Below are positions 1 through 8,862 of a stretch of 64,000 nucleotides of DNA, piece by piece (position 1 is the stretch's first letter; each line of letters begins with the position of its first letter). This DNA is from Gemmatimonadaceae bacterium (GTDB lineage Bacteria; Gemmatimonadota; Gemmatimonadetes; Gemmatimonadales; Gemmatimonadaceae). The position numbers were made by a program, and so were the translations under genes. Under the pieces are notes generated by a model. That model was not told where the DNA came from and searched no databases. It worked only from the letters and a program-made list of their open reading frames with translations. The stretch is from positions 23,557 through 87,556 of the forward strand of contig JACCWE010000144.1 of the NCBI GenBank assembly GCA_013697785.1, read 5' to 3'.

Positions 1-811
1 CGTAGCTCGCCATGTACTCGGGGCTCGCCATGTACATCGTGCGCCCGGATACATCGCGCGGCATGCCGGCGTTCGGCTGCGCGCTCAGCTTCCGTTTGGT
101 GACCGCTGCCATCCGCTCGATCGCCTCGAGAATCGCCTGCGGACCGACGGAGCAGTTGAGACCAATGACATCGGCGCCCCAGTCGTCGAGCGTGCGCGCG
201 ACATCTTCCGGCGTCGCGCCGAAGGGCGTGAGCCCATCCTGGCCGATCGTCATCTGCGCGATCACGGGGGTGGTGAGCGAGATCTCGCGCGCCGCCGCGA
301 GTGCCTGCTCGATCTCGCCCAGGTCGCTGAACGTCTCGAGGAGGAAGCAGTCCGCGCCGCCCTCGAGCAGTGCGTGCATCTGCTCGCGGAAGTGGTCGCG
401 CGCCTCCTCCCGACTCGTGGAACCGAACGGCTCGATGCGAACACCGAGCGGACCGACTGCGCCCGCAACGAGCACGTTGACTCCTGCAGCCTCGCGCGCG
501 ATTTCGGCCGCGCGCCTGTTGAACTCCGCGACGTGGCTCTCGAGCCCGTACTGCGCGAGCTTGAGGCGGTTCGCGCCGAAGGAGTTTGTCTCGAGCAGCT
601 CTGCGCCGGCCTTCACGTACGCGCGATGCACGTCGAGCACGAGCTCAGGCGAGCGCACGTTGAGCTCATCGTAGCACTGATTGATGAACACGCCGCGCGA
701 GTAGAGCATGGTTCCCATCGCGCCGTCGACGACCATGATGCGCTCGGGATTGGCGATCTCGCGCACGTCGGGGCGATCGGTGTTCATCTCGAGTCCGGGC
801 GCTCCGGTCAT
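1..811 (-). CDS. Homocysteine S-methyltransferase domain protein, probably the N-terminus of a bifunctional homocysteine S-methyltransferase/5,10-methylene-THF reductase (runs off window start)
   Basis: Manual minus-strand translation from ATG at 811: MTGAPGLEMNTDRPDVREIANPERIMVVDGAMGTMLYSRGVFINQCYDELNVRSPELVLDVHRAYVKAGAELLETNSFGANR...; open to the window edge and absent from the ORF track; ATGA overlap with metH stop. Confidence 0.85.
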   Translation of the reverse strand, partial: MTGAPGLEMNTDRPDVREIANPERIMVVDGAMGTMLYSRGVFINQCYDELNVRSPELVLDVHRAYVKAGAELLETNSFGANRLKLAQYGLESHVAEFNRRAAEIAREAAGVNVLVAGAVGPLGVRIEPFGSTSREEARDHFREQMHALLEGGADCFLLETFSDLGEIEQALAAAREISLTTPVIAQMTIGQDGLTPFGATPEDVARTLDDWGADVIGLNCSVGPQAILEAIERMAAVTKRKLSAQPNAGMPRDVSGRTMYMASPEYMASY

Positions 812-3800
812 GCGGCCTCCGTCTCCGCCGCCGCACCGCGCACGGCGTAGTACTTCGCCTGCGGATGGTGCACGACGATCGCCGCGGTCGACTGCTCGGG
901 CGTCAGCTGGAACGCCGAAGTGAGCTCGATGCCGAGCGCCTCGGTTGCGGGGAGGAGCTTGAAGAGCTCTGCATGTCCTTCGAGATCGGGACACGCGGGA
1001 TAACCCCACGAGTAGCGCTTCCCCTGGTCTGCCGGAATGCCGAGCTCGCGGCGAATGAGATGGTGCACCCAGTCGGCCGTCGCTTCGGCGGCTTCGACGC
1101 CGAGGCCGTGAAGGTAATAGCCCTCGGAGAACTCGCCCTTCTCCTGCAGCTGCTCGAAGCGGCGCGTCGCCTCGTCGCCGACGGTGACGATCTGGAACGC
1201 AGCGACATCGACGTCGCCGGACTCCACCGAGCGGAAGTAGTCCGCGAGACACAGGTGCTCGCGTCCCTCCTGGCGTGGGAAGGAAAAGCGCGAGATCTCG
1301 CGCAGCGATCCGCCGTCGCTCTGCATGGCGGCCGGATCGTACACTATGAGATCGTTGCCGCTCGACTGCACGGGGAAATAGCCGTACACCGTCTGTGGCG
1401 CGAGCCACTTTTCGCGCTCTGCGCTCTCGGAGAGTCGCGCGAGCGTCGGACGGAACTCCTCGCGCACAGCCTTCTCCCACGCGGGGCCGGAGCCGCGCCC
1501 GCCCCACTGAAGTCGGAAGAGCTCATCGATGTCGAGGAGCGCGAGCACTTCGGAGATGGGGATGTCACGCCGCACCTTCGCGCCCCAGAACGGAGGCTTT
1601 GGCACCGGATTGTTCGCGATCACGGCACTGCGCGCACCTGCGCTGTCGCCGTGCGAGATGTCCTTCCCGACCGCGGTGCGGAGAAACACGTCCTTGCGCG
1701 CGCTGTCGATGAGCTCGAGCAGCATCGGGCCTTTCTTGTCGGCGTCGATGAGCGACTCCATCGTGTCGAGCCCCTCGAATGCGTCCTTGCAATAGAAGAC
1801 GCCTGGCGCATACGCCCGCTCGTTCTCGAGGAACATCGCGCGGCGGCCGAAACGGCGGTTGATTGCCGCGCCGCCGATCAGCACCGGGAAGTCGAGCCCG
1901 CGGCGGTCGAGCTCCTGCACGCAGATCGGCATCTGCTTCGATGTCGACACCAGCAGCGCCGACAGGCCGATCGCGGTGGCGCCGACCTCGATGGCCTTGT
2001 CGATGATGGTGTTCACCGGCACCTGCTTTCCGAGGTCGTACACGGTGTAGCCGTTGTTCGACAGGATCGTGTTGACGAGCGACTTCCCGATGTCGTGCAC
2101 GTCGCCGTACACCGTCGCGAGCACGACCTTTCCCTTGGTGTACCCTTCCTTCCGCTCGAGGAACTTCTCGAGATGCGCCACCGCCTTCTTCATCACCTCG
2201 GCGCTCTGCAGCACGAACGGCAGAATGAGATCGCCCGCGCCGAAGCGATCGCCCACTTCCTTCATTGCCGGGAGCAGCACCTCGTTGAGCACTCGCACGG
2301 GATTCTCGCGCACGCCGGCCGCATCGAGCGCCGCCTCCACGCCGTCCTTCTTGCGATAGAGCACGTGCCAGCGCACGCGCTCGTCCGGCTCCATCGTGGT
2401 CGCATCCGCCGCACCGCTCGCAGCCTCTGCCGCTGCATTCGGACCCCGCGCTGCGAAATGCTCGATGAAGCGCTGCAGCGAATCGGGGCGGCGGTTGAAC
2501 ACCATGTCGTCGGCGAGCGCACGCTCATCCGCCGGGATCTCGACGTACGGCGTCACGTGCGCAGGATTCACGATCGCCATGTCGAGCCCGGCGCTCACGC
2601 AGTGATGCAGGAACACCGAGTTGAGCACCGCGCGCGCGTTCTGATCGAGCCCGAAGCTCACGTTGCTCACGCCAAGGCTCGTGAAGACGCCGGGGAGCTC
2701 GCGCTTGATCAGCTTGATCCCTTCTATCGTCTCGTGCGCCGACGGCAGCCACTCCGCCTCGCCAGTCGCGAGCGTGAAGGTGAGCGCGTCGAAGATGATG
2801 TCCTCGGGCTCGAGGCCGTACTCCTTCGTCGCTATGTCGTGGATGCGCCGCGCGATCTCGAGCTTGCGCTCCGCGGTCTTCGCCATCCCGACCTCGTCGA
2901 TGGTGAGCGCGACCACGGCGGCACCGTTGGCCTTCACCACGGGGAGCACGCTGTCGATGCGCGTGCGGCCGTTCTCCATGTTGATGGAGTTCACGATCGC
3001 GCGTCCCGGGATGTGCTCGAGCGCGGCCTTGATGACGTCGAGCTCCGTCGAGTCGATCATGATCGGCGACTCGACGCTCATCGACAGCAGCCGCACCACC
3101 TCCGACATCTGAGCCGCCTCGTCCGCGCGCTCGGTGACCGCGACACACACGTCGAGCACGTGCGCTCCCGCCTCCACCTGCTCCCGTCCGACCTGCACGA
3201 TCCCCTCGTAGTCCTCCGCCAGCAGCAGCCGCTTCACCTTGCGCGAGCCCTGCGCGTTGACGCGCTCGCCGATGAGGAGCGGCGGCGGATCCTGGTGCAG
3301 CGTGATCGCGCGCATCGCGGATGACACGCGCGGGATGTGCGTCTCCGGGCGTTCGAGCGGTGCCTCGTGCTTCGCCTCGACCGCCTTCACCGCTGCGACG
3401 ATTTCCTTTAAATGCTCGGGCGTCGTACCGCAGCAGCCGCCGACGATGCGAACGCCGAAGTCGCGTACGAACTCCGCGAGCGCTGCCGCCATCGGTGCCG
3501 GCTCGAGCGGATACACCGCCTCGCCGAGCCCCGTATTGAGCGGCAGCCCCGCGTTCGGGATCACCGAGATGGGGAGTCGCGCGTGCTCGCCGAGATAGCG
3601 GATCGGCTCGCGCATGTGCTCGGGGCCCGTCGAGCAATTGAGGCCGATCACGTCGACGCCGAGCGACTCGAGTGTCGTCATCGCACTCGCGATGTCTGTG
3701 CCGAGGAGCATGCGGCCGCTCGTGTCGAGGGTGATCTGCGCCTGCAGCGCGACGCGGCGTCCGAGCTCCGCGAAGAGCCGCTCGATGCCGGCGATCGCGG

Positions 3801-4338
3801 CCTTTACCTCGAGGATGTCCTGCGAGGTCTCGATGAGTAGAACATCTACACCTCCCTCGACCAGCCCCTTCGCCTGCTGGTAGTAGTTCTCGGCGAGCTC
3901 TCCGAAGGAGATGTCGGAGAGCGTCGCATCGGCGCTCGACGGGAGCATCCCGGTGGGCCCCATCGAGCCCGCGACGAAGCGCGGCCACTCGGCTGTCGCG
4001 TACTTCGCGCATGCGGCGCGCGCGAGCTTCGCGGCGCCCGTATTGATCGCGTCGGTCCTGTCGCCGAGTCCCCATTCGGTGAGTCGGCGCGGTGTGCTTT
4101 GGAAGGTGCACGTCTCGACGACGTCGCATCCGACCGCGAGAAAGGTTTCGTGGATGGTCTGGATGACGTCGGGGCGGGTGAGCACGAGGTTGTCGTTGCA
4201 CCCCTCGAGCGCCTGCCCGCCGTAGTCCGCGGCGGTGAGTCCCGCGCGCTGGATGTTCGTCCCCATCGCGCCGTCGTAGATGAGCACGCGGCGATCGAGG
4301 GCGTCCAGATAGGCAGAGGGGAAGCGTGGTTGTGGCAT
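808..4338 (-). CDS. metH: Cobalamin-dependent methionine synthase
   Basis: Full domain series: Hcy methyltransferase (DGAMGTNIQ, GGCCGTTPEH), pterin binding (ERVNAQGSRK), B12 binding (DVHDIGKSLV), activation domain (YSWGYPACPD). Start placed at MPQPRFPSAYLD. Confidence 0.95.
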   Translation of the reverse strand: MPQPRFPSAYLDALDRRVLIYDGAMGTNIQRAGLTAADYGGQALEGCNDNLVLTRPDVIQTIHETFLAVGCDVVETCTFQSTPRRLTEWGLGDRTDAINTGAAKLARAACAKYATAEWPRFVAGSMGPTGMLPSSADATLSDISFGELAENYYQQAKGLVEGGVDVLLIETSQDILEVKAAIAGIERLFAELGRRVALQAQITLDTSGRMLLGTDIASAMTTLESLGVDVIGLNCSTGPEHMREPIRYLGEHARLPISVIPNAGLPLNTGLGEAVYPLEPAPMAAALAEFVRDFGVRIVGGCCGTTPEHLKEIVAAVKAVEAKHEAPLERPETHIPRVSSAMRAITLHQDPPPLLIGERVNAQGSRKVKRLLLAEDYEGIVQVGREQVEAGAHVLDVCVAVTERADEAAQMSEVVRLLSMSVESPIMIDSTELDVIKAALEHIPGRAIVNSINMENGRTRIDSVLPVVKANGAAVVALTIDEVGMAKTAERKLEIARRIHDIATKEYGLEPEDIIFDALTFTLATGEAEWLPSAHETIEGIKLIKRELPGVFTSLGVSNVSFGLDQNARAVLNSVFLHHCVSAGLDMAIVNPAHVTPYVEIPADERALADDMVFNRRPDSLQRFIEHFAARGPNAAAEAASGAADATTMEPDERVRWHVLYRKKDGVEAALDAAGVRENPVRVLNEVLLPAMKEVGDRFGAGDLILPFVLQSAEVMKKAVAHLEKFLERKEGYTKGKVVLATVYGDVHDIGKSLVNTILSNNGYTVYDLGKQVPVNTIIDKAIEVGATAIGLSALLVSTSKQMPICVQELDRRGLDFPVLIGGAAINRRFGRRAMFLENERAYAPGVFYCKDAFEGLDTMESLIDADKKGPMLLELIDSARKDVFLRTAVGKDISHGDSAGARSAVIANNPVPKPPFWGAKVRRDIPISEVLALLDIDELFRLQWGGRGSGPAWEKAVREEFRPTLARLSESAEREKWLAPQTVYGYFPVQSSGNDLIVYDPAAMQSDGGSLREISRFSFPRQEGREHLCLADYFRSVESGDVDVAAFQIVTVGDEATRRFEQLQEKGEFSEGYYLHGLGVEAAEATADWVHHLIRRELGIPADQGKRYSWGYPACPDLEGHAELFKLLPATEALGIELTSAFQLTPEQSTAAIVVHHPQAKYYAVRGAAAETEAA

Positions 4339-4385
4339 ATCAGAGGCTGAAGACGCCGCCGGCGACCAGCGCGGCGTACAAAAGC

Positions 4386-4412
4386 AAAAAATGCCCAGTG
4401 CACGCGCGGGCA
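4386..4412 (-). terminator. Intrinsic terminator-like hairpin between SAM-II element and metH
   Basis: Minus strand TGCCC-GCGCGTGCACT-GGGCA followed by TTTTTT. Confidence 0.65.
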
Positions 4413-4417
4413 CTGAG

Positions 4418-4472
4418 CCGGCGCTTTAGCGGAATGTTTTACGTGGCCGCAATTTGCCGTAAATCGCCACGA
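4418..4472 (-). promoter_or_regulatory. SAM-II (metA-type) riboswitch candidate upstream of metH
   Basis: Minus strand TCGTGGCGATTTACGGCAAATTGCGGCCACGTAAAACATTCCGCTAAAGCGCCGG: P1 CGTGGC/GCCACG, conserved GATTT, TTGC, TAAACA-like and GCTAAAG blocks, loop CGGC able to pair with 3' GCCG as pseudoknot. Confidence 0.85.
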
Positions 4473-4545
4473 ATCAATTATGGAGCAAGCTAGCAACGAG
4501 ACAGACGCGCAACAAGCGCAATCGCAGGTGGGTGGTGGACGAGCT

Positions 4546-5127
4546 TCAGCGGAAGAGCGAACGCATCACGCCAATCTGCACCACGTAAATGACGAAGTAG
4601 GCGGCGAGCGGCGAGAAGTCCATCATACCGAAGGACGGGAGCGCTCGCGCGATCGGCTTCACGATCCAATCCGTGAGCGTGTACGCGAGCCGCGCCCACC
4701 ACGAGTAGCGCATCCCGATCCACGACACGACGACGCGCACGATGAGCGCGATCTTGAGCAGCTCGAAGGCCGAATCGAGCACCAGAGCGACGATTCCCAT
4801 TCCGCCTTCGCTCGCCGCAAAGGCGACGGAGGCGATCGCGGTGCGAATCCACTGCAGGAAGACGATGAGGAAGACGCAGATGACGACGACGGCGGCCAGC
4901 GCCCACCACGGCGCCTGGCTCGGAATGCCGCCCGCTCGCACCACCTTCGCCTCGATCGGCGCGATCATCGGATCGATCACGCGCCGGCAGAAGCGAGCGA
5001 CGGTGGAGAACGGGTTGATGCGCCGCGTGCGCACCGACCAGTCGAGCACTGCTACGATGAGAAAGATGCCGCCGGCCACGAGCAGCGCGATGCGCAGCAC
5101 GTAGATGGCGAGATCGAAAAACGGCAT
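4546..5127 (-). CDS. YggT family membrane protein
   Basis: MPFFDLAIYVLRIALLVAGGIFLIVAVLDWSVRTRRINPFSTVARFCRRVIDPMIAPIE..., repeated YggT-type membrane segments. Confidence 0.8.
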   Translation of the reverse strand: MPFFDLAIYVLRIALLVAGGIFLIVAVLDWSVRTRRINPFSTVARFCRRVIDPMIAPIEAKVVRAGGIPSQAPWWALAAVVVICVFLIVFLQWIRTAIASVAFAASEGGMGIVALVLDSAFELLKIALIVRVVVSWIGMRYSWWARLAYTLTDWIVKPIARALPSFGMMDFSPLAAYFVIYVVQIGVMRSLFR

Positions 5128-5203
5128 GATGGTAGTCACGCGCGGTAAGCTGAGCCGGCAGTCGCACGCGAGCAAGAGCCGCGCGTGCCACTGACTTCGA
5201 GCA

Positions 5204-7387
5204 TCATGGCGTCAGCGACATCCCCAGATTCTTCGCGACGAATGCAAGCTCGTCGGTCGCGGCGTCGATCTGCTTCGACGTCGGCTTGCCGCCACCGTGG
5301 CCTGCCTTCGTATCGATGCGGATGAGCACCGGCGAAGGCCCGGACTGCGCCGCCTGCAGTGTCGCTGCGTACTTGAACGAGTGCCCCGGCACGACTCGAT
5401 CATCGTGGTCCGCGGTCTCGACAAGCGTCGCCGGATACGAGGTGCCCGGCTTGATGTTGTGCAGCGGCGAATAGGCGAAGAGCGTCTTGAACTGCGTCGA
5501 GTCATCGGATGTGCCGTACTCGGGCGCCCACGCTCCGCCGATCGTGAACTTCTGATAGCGGAGCATGTCCATCACCCCAACGGCGGGAAGCGCGACCGCG
5601 GCGAGATCCGGGCGCTGCGTCTCCACTGCACCGACGAGCAGCCCACCGTTCGAGCCGCCGCGAATCGCGAGCTTCTTCGACGATGTGTACTTCTCCGCGA
5701 TGAGGTACTCCGCGCTCGCGATGAAATCGTCGAAGACGTTCTGCTTCTTCGCGAGCATCCCCGACTCGTGCCACGAACGGCCGTACTCACCGCCGCCGCG
5801 AATCACCGCCACCGCATACACGCCGCCCATCGAGATCCACTGCAGCATCGCTGGCGAGAAGGCCGGCGTCACGTTGATGTCGAAGCCGCCGTACGCGTAG
5901 AGGATCGTCGGATGCGAGCCGTCGAGCGTCATCCCCTTCTTTCCCGTCACGAAGATCGGGATCTTGGCGCCGTCCTTTCCCTTCGCGAAGAGCTGCCTGG
6001 TCTCGTAGCTCGTGCTGTCGACGGGAACCTTGGACACGAGAAAGGGCGTCTGCACGCGCTTCTCGATGTCGTAGCGGTAGATCGAGGCAGGCTGCAGATA
6101 CGACACGTACGAGTAGAACATCTCCCACTCGTTCGGCTTCCCGGACATTGCGGCGATGGTGCCGATGCCGGGCAGCTTGATCGTCGCGACCAGGTTGCCG
6201 CGGAGTGCATACAGCTGCAGCACCGAGTGCGCATCCTTGAGCACGTTCACCACGAAATGTCCGCCGATCAGCTCGACGTCCTGCATCTTGTCGGAGCCTT
6301 CGGGGATGAGCGCGCGCCAGTACTTTCGCGCGGGCTTGTTGATGTCGACGGCGACGACGCGGCCGAGCGGCGCGTCCTGGCTGGTCTGGAGAAAGAAGAC
6401 GTCGCCCGCGTTGTCGATGACTCGATTCTGCGACTCCTCGTCGTCGATCAGCGTGACGAGCGGATTGTCGATCTTCGGCTTCCCCGGATTGAGCATGTCG
6501 ATGAAGAAGATCCGGTTGTTCGGATTCGTCCCATCGGAGATGTAAATGATGAGGTACTCGCCATCATCGCTCACCGTCGCGTTGATTCCCCACTGCGGAT
6601 GATCGGGACGCGCGAGAATGAGCTGATCCTTCGCCTGTGGCTCGCCCACGCGATGGTAGTAGAGCTTCTGTCCGGTGTTCTTCGCGAGCATCGCGTTCCC
6701 GCCTTTCGGCTCGTCGAAACGCGAGTAGAAGAATCCCTTGTGATCCTTCGTCCACGCGATGCCGGAGAACTTCACCCACTTGAGCGTGTCCGAGAGATCG
6801 CTGCCCTTCTCGAGATCGCGCACTCGGATCTCCTCCCAATCCGATCCGGCAGCCGCCACAGCATACGCGAGATACTTCCCGTTCTCCGTCACATCCCACG
6901 GGCCGAGCGCGACGGTGCCGTCGGTGGAGAGCGTGTTCGGATCGAGCACCAGCTTGCGCTCGCCCTTGAGCCCGCGCTGCACGTAGATCACCGACTGATT
7001 CTGCAGCCCGCTGTTCTCGGTGATGAAGTACTGCTTGCCGCGCTTGATCGGCACCGCGTACTTCGGATAGTTCCAGACGCGAGTGAGCTGGTCCTTGATC
7101 GACGCGCGCTCGGGAATCGCGTTCAGATACTGGAACGTCAGCGCATTCTCGGCCTCGATCCACTGCTTCGTCTCGGGAGAGTCCGTGTCCTCCAGCCAGC
7201 GGTACGGATCGGCGACCGACTTTCCGAAGTAGTCGTCGCTCTGATCGCTCTTGCGCGCGATCGGATAGTGGAGCGTCGACTGGGCGACGAGCTGGCTCGA
7301 GTCAGTGGACATCGCGAGGGCGCAGAGCGCGAACGCGCTCACGAGCGGAAGGACGCGCATTGGAAGTTGGAAAGGGAAACGATGCAT
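5204..7387 (-). CDS. S9 family prolyl oligopeptidase, secreted
   Basis: DPYRWLEDTDSPETKQWIEAEN; catalytic GGSNGG; signal peptide-like N-terminus; C-terminal DHDDRVVPGHSFKYAA and AGHGGGKPT. Confidence 0.92.
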   Translation of the reverse strand: MHRFPFQLPMRVLPLVSAFALCALAMSTDSSQLVAQSTLHYPIARKSDQSDDYFGKSVADPYRWLEDTDSPETKQWIEAENALTFQYLNAIPERASIKDQLTRVWNYPKYAVPIKRGKQYFITENSGLQNQSVIYVQRGLKGERKLVLDPNTLSTDGTVALGPWDVTENGKYLAYAVAAAGSDWEEIRVRDLEKGSDLSDTLKWVKFSGIAWTKDHKGFFYSRFDEPKGGNAMLAKNTGQKLYYHRVGEPQAKDQLILARPDHPQWGINATVSDDGEYLIIYISDGTNPNNRIFFIDMLNPGKPKIDNPLVTLIDDEESQNRVIDNAGDVFFLQTSQDAPLGRVVAVDINKPARKYWRALIPEGSDKMQDVELIGGHFVVNVLKDAHSVLQLYALRGNLVATIKLPGIGTIAAMSGKPNEWEMFYSYVSYLQPASIYRYDIEKRVQTPFLVSKVPVDSTSYETRQLFAKGKDGAKIPIFVTGKKGMTLDGSHPTILYAYGGFDINVTPAFSPAMLQWISMGGVYAVAVIRGGGEYGRSWHESGMLAKKQNVFDDFIASAEYLIAEKYTSSKKLAIRGGSNGGLLVGAVETQRPDLAAVALPAVGVMDMLRYQKFTIGGAWAPEYGTSDDSTQFKTLFAYSPLHNIKPGTSYPATLVETADHDDRVVPGHSFKYAATLQAAQSGPSPVLIRIDTKAGHGGGKPTSKQIDAATDELAFVAKNLGMSLTP

Positions 7388-7437
7388 GCACGCCCGGCGC
7401 TCAGCGTGCGCTCGACAACGACAATGTAACCCCACTA

Positions 7438-8748
7438 CTATGGCCGAAGTTCACGCCGGCCTGCTCGAGCGAACGTCGCCGAACCGATGGCAATGCCGAT
7501 TGTCGCCCCCGCCGCGAGCGCGAGCCACTCCCACCACGGCGTCGGATGCGCAGCCGCGAGATATGGAATCGCCAGCAGCGCGAGCGCCAACGACGCCGCC
7601 ACCGCCAGCAACGCTCGTCGCCCCGCGCGCGTCGCCCAATGGAGAGCTGGCGTCACGAGCCCCGCGAGCCAGAGCGCCGTGAGCCAGGGCGCCTCCGCTC
7701 CGTATTCGTAGTCGAAGGGGAGGAAGTAGCTCCAGCCCAGCCCTGCGTCCAAAGGCAGCGTTCGCTCGCGGACCACGCCATGGTTTTCGGCGCGGATCCA
7801 GAGCTGCCGGTGAACCACCCCGCCAGCGACGTGCATCGTGTCGGGCTCGAGAGGGCGGTGCCGCGGGAAGACGCTGTCGAGCCGGATGATCGGCGTCCGG
7901 ACACGCACGTCGGCGGTTCGCATGCGGAGTGAGAAGACGAGGCTTCCTCGTCGCTGTCCGAGCATGAAAATCTGCTGCTTCCTGTAGTCGTAGATGCTCG
8001 AGATCGATGAGTACTGTCCGCTCAGCGCGGCGCCCACCACCGACCCCTCGACGACGACCGAATCCGAGCTGAGCCGGCTCCGCACGTCGTCGCTCGCGCC
8101 ATTCATTGCATTTGGAGTCGGAAGGCCGCCCGCGGTCGCCGACAAAACCCTTCCGTTGAAATGATCCTGATGCAGCAGCTCCGGCGTCCACACGCCCCAC
8201 GTCGTCGTGGCCGGAAGCGCGATGTGAGTGAGCTCCGCGCTCAGCGTTAACACCGCGACCCATAGCAACGTCCAACCGATCGCGAGTCTCGTTGCCGCGG
8301 TGCGTGATGGAACCAGCACGACACGCCAGATGTCAGCACACAAAGTCCCGACGAAGCAACCAAACGAATTCGTGAAGAGATCGCCCAGGCTCGTGTCGCG
8401 CCCGGGGATGTACAGCTGCATCAGCTCGACGGTGATCGTCGTCACCAAACCGATGACGAACGCGCGCCGTCGACTCATCCCCGCGAGTCGCAATCCGATT
8501 CCGAACGGGATGAACAGAAAAACGTTCAGTACAGCATCGAGCACCGACTGCTCGCCGCAGAGCAGGCACCAGCTGGGCGGCGCTTTGGTGGCTGCGTACT
8601 GGGGTGTGAGCGTGAGCACAGCGATGAACAGAAATCCCGCGATTGCTACTGCACGACCGAACTTTCTTTGTGGTGTCAACGCAACAGTCCGTAGCGATCG
8701 AGTGGAGGAAAATGCGCATGAGAAGTCGTGCAAACGCACGCACAGCAA
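7438..8748 (-). CDS. VanZ-like family membrane protein with a central extracellular domain (start uncertain)
   Basis: VLNVFLFIPFGIGLRLAGMSRRRAFVIGLVTTITVELMQLYIPGRDTSLGDLFTNSFGCFVG matches VanZ-like pattern; further C-terminal TM segments. Confidence 0.75.
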   Translation of the reverse strand: MLCVRLHDFSCAFSSTRSLRTVALTPQRKFGRAVAIAGFLFIAVLTLTPQYAATKAPPSWCLLCGEQSVLDAVLNVFLFIPFGIGLRLAGMSRRRAFVIGLVTTITVELMQLYIPGRDTSLGDLFTNSFGCFVGTLCADIWRVVLVPSRTAATRLAIGWTLLWVAVLTLSAELTHIALPATTTWGVWTPELLHQDHFNGRVLSATAGGLPTPNAMNGASDDVRSRLSSDSVVVEGSVVGAALSGQYSSISSIYDYRKQQIFMLGQRRGSLVFSLRMRTADVRVRTPIIRLDSVFPRHRPLEPDTMHVAGGVVHRQLWIRAENHGVVRERTLPLDAGLGWSYFLPFDYEYGAEAPWLTALWLAGLVTPALHWATRAGRRALLAVAASLALALLAIPYLAAAHPTPWWEWLALAAGATIGIAIGSATFARAGRRELRP

Positions 8749-8751
8749 CGG

Positions 8752-8765
8752 GATGTTATAACATC
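8752..8765. promoter_or_regulatory. Perfect 14-bp palindrome GATGTTATAACATC, possible regulator site
   Basis: Read directly; lies 27 bp upstream of a sigma54-like promoter match. Confidence 0.4.
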
Positions 8766-8792
8766 GAACGGATGCGCGGGGGATGCCGTAGG

Positions 8793-8808
8793 TGGCACCC
8801 TAACTGCA
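8793..8808 (+). promoter_or_regulatory. Candidate sigma54 (-24/-12) promoter of the EPS locus
   Basis: TGGCACCCTAACTGCA versus TGGCACGN4TTGCA; invariant GG and GC have the correct 12-nt offset; 54 nt upstream of deacetylase ATG. Confidence 0.6.
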
Positions 8809-8862
8809 AGCCTATGTCGCAAGAATGACGGGAACAAACCTCTGCGCATATCGGCGCTCCGT

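Noticed and set aside
865-3324. 819-aa plus-strand ORF opposite metH
   Set aside because: Antisense to a fully supported metH; His/Arg/Glu/Leu-rich composition typical of spurious reverse-frame ORFs in GC-rich coding DNA
2525-4201. 558-aa minus ORF in an alternate frame of metH
   Set aside because: Arg/Ala-rich out-of-frame translation overlapping the real metH frame
4339-4413. N-terminal extension of the metH ORF to 4413
   Set aside because: Would start inside the terminator hairpin of the riboswitch at a GTG; MPQPRFPSAYLD at 4338 fits the family better
5297-7429. 710-aa plus-strand ORF opposite the prolyl oligopeptidase
   Set aside because: Antisense artefact with the same R/H/E-rich composition and no recognisable domain
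7438-8748. VanZ annotation as glycopeptide resistance
   Set aside because: VanZ-like domains are widespread in non-resistance contexts; no vanHAX-type genes nearby
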